Positions 63,518-64,000 of a DNA stretch of 64,000 nucleotides are shown here, one piece after another. This stretch comes from Streptomyces sp. NBC_01551 (GTDB lineage Bacteria; Actinomycetota; Actinomycetes; Streptomycetales; Streptomycetaceae). Both the position numbers and the translations under genes were made by a program. Location of the stretch: the NCBI RefSeq assembly GCF_026339935.1, contig NZ_JAPEPX010000001.1:2819001-2883000 (forward strand). The letters run 5' to 3'. Numbering within the stretch: position 1 is the first letter of the stretch; every line of letters begins with the position of its first letter. The notes below the pieces were generated by a model that saw nothing but the letters and a program-made list of their open reading frames with translations, searched no databases and had not been told where the DNA came from.

Positions 63518-64000
63518 GTGCCCCGCGCCCAGGTCCAGCTGGTCGAAGATCACGTCGCACTGGTCGCCGGCCTCACACGAGATCTTCATCGTGTTGGACC
63601 CCTTCTTGAGGTTGATCCACGCGAACGTGCGCGTCCAGCCCTTGTCCCAGGCCCCCGCCTCCGCCTTGGAGAAGTTGGCCAGGTTCAGGGACTGCGTCGG
63701 GTTCTGCCCGTTGACCGTGAGGGTGGCCTTCGCGTCCTTGCCGGGCACCGCGTAGTTCACGAACAGCGTGTACTTCCCGTCGGCCGGGATGTCCGCGGTC
63801 CAGGTCAGGGCCGCGCCCTGCTGGTTGAAGTTGCCGACGTACTGGCCGCCCGCGCTCTTCGCGCCCTGCACCGCGTTCTGCAGCACCGCGTTGCCGGTCA
63901 GCGTCATGCCCGAGCCCGACGCGTCGGCCTTGGGGAGCGGGGCCTGCGAAGCGGCCGGCGAGCTGCTCGGCTTCGTGTCGTCGGACTTCTTCGGCGAGGC
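63509..64000 (-). CDS. CBM35-like domain protein, C-terminal part
   Basis: The frame is open to the window edge, so the protein begins outside. The visible 163 residues start with a Pro/Ser/Lys linker (ASPKKSDDTKPSSSPAASQA) and then a ~130-residue beta-sandwich like CBM6/35: YVGNFNQQGAALTWTADIPA, YTLFVNYAVPG, NLKKGSNTMKIS, CDVIFDQLDL. It probably binds sugar outside the cell as part of an anchored protein. An internal ATG at 63907 is not the real start because the linker continues in frame. Confidence 0.7.
   Translation of the reverse strand, partial: ASPKKSDDTKPSSSPAASQAPLPKADASGSGMTLTGNAVLQNAVQGAKSAGGQYVGNFNQQGAALTWTADIPADGKYTLFVNYAVPGKDAKATLTVNGQNPTQSLNLANFSKAEAGAWDKGWTRTFAWINLKKGSNTMKISCEAGDQCDVIFDQLDLGAGHRR

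Overview
This window is chromosomal DNA from a Streptomyces-type actinomycete. Support comes from very high G+C with strong third-position bias (every real gene casts long shadow frames), futalosine-route menaquinone genes, a groEL under CIRCE control with no groES next to it, a CtpE-like P-type ATPase, a HelD/HelR motor ATPase, glucosyl-3-phosphoglycerate synthase, and DasR-like aminosugar sites. From memory the order resembles the conserved core of Streptomyces chromosomes (serC at one end, nagA/nagK at the other, groEL2 and mqnB/mqnD between). I see no rRNA, tRNA, CRISPR array, phage genes or insertion sequence.

Layout. 1-6 kb: end of a CocE/PepX-type hydrolase, a DUF1801 protein coupled to an EamA exporter, a fused FAD/Fe-S oxidoreductase and serC. 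6-20 kb: a 1047-aa sacsin-like ATPase, an HTH regulator divergent from an MFS pump, a CtpE-like cation ATPase, an NCS2 purine permease, a ribbon-helix-helix protein divergent from a marR-MFS operon, thpR, a 29-aa membrane peptide and an aldo/keto reductase. 20-31 kb: an SGNH hydrolase, a secreted beta-propeller, a flotillin with an NfeD-like partner, DUF3027, MFS and DUF2771 genes, mqnB-mqnD, a cold-shock gene and a HAD phosphatase. 31-40 kb: the Helicase_C_3/WYL protein and XPB helicase separated by a DUF4291 gene, a shortened GT87 enzyme and helD. 40-50 kb: cutC, HD hydrolase, MFS, serine hydrolase, a DUF4031 pair, murQ-PTS EIIBC, trpF, GNAT and a membrane protein. 50-64 kb: groEL, cold-shock gene, thrC-cysO, gpgS, otsA/otsB, DUF3263, a sugar-binding lipoprotein divergent from nagK-nagA-pfkB, and a truncated CBM-like protein.

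How the genes work together. Several blocks form pathways: murQ with a PTS EIIBC (MurNAc-type uptake and cleavage), nagK-nagA with the sugar-binding lipoprotein (GlcNAc use, with DasR-like sites), mqnB-mqnD (menaquinone), gpgS-otsA-otsB (compatible solutes), and thrC-cysO. The most interesting unit is thrC-cysO at 53.0-54.8 kb. A clear SAM-I riboswitch lies upstream of a threonine-synthase-family PLP enzyme, followed by a MoaD/CysO-type sulfur carrier whose encoded C-terminus is Gly-Gly-Cys instead of a free Gly-Gly. I propose a SAM-controlled, protein-thiocarboxylate sulfur pathway.

Three further window-wide patterns stand out. About twenty genes have an A-N3-T hexamer (usually TAN3T or CAN3T) ending exactly 6-7 nt before the start codon and no Shine-Dalgarno sequence, which implies leaderless mRNAs. 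Three genes carry tandem duplications at their stop codons. A composite palindromic repeat built on CGCCTCAAACGCCGGCG recurs three times between genes.
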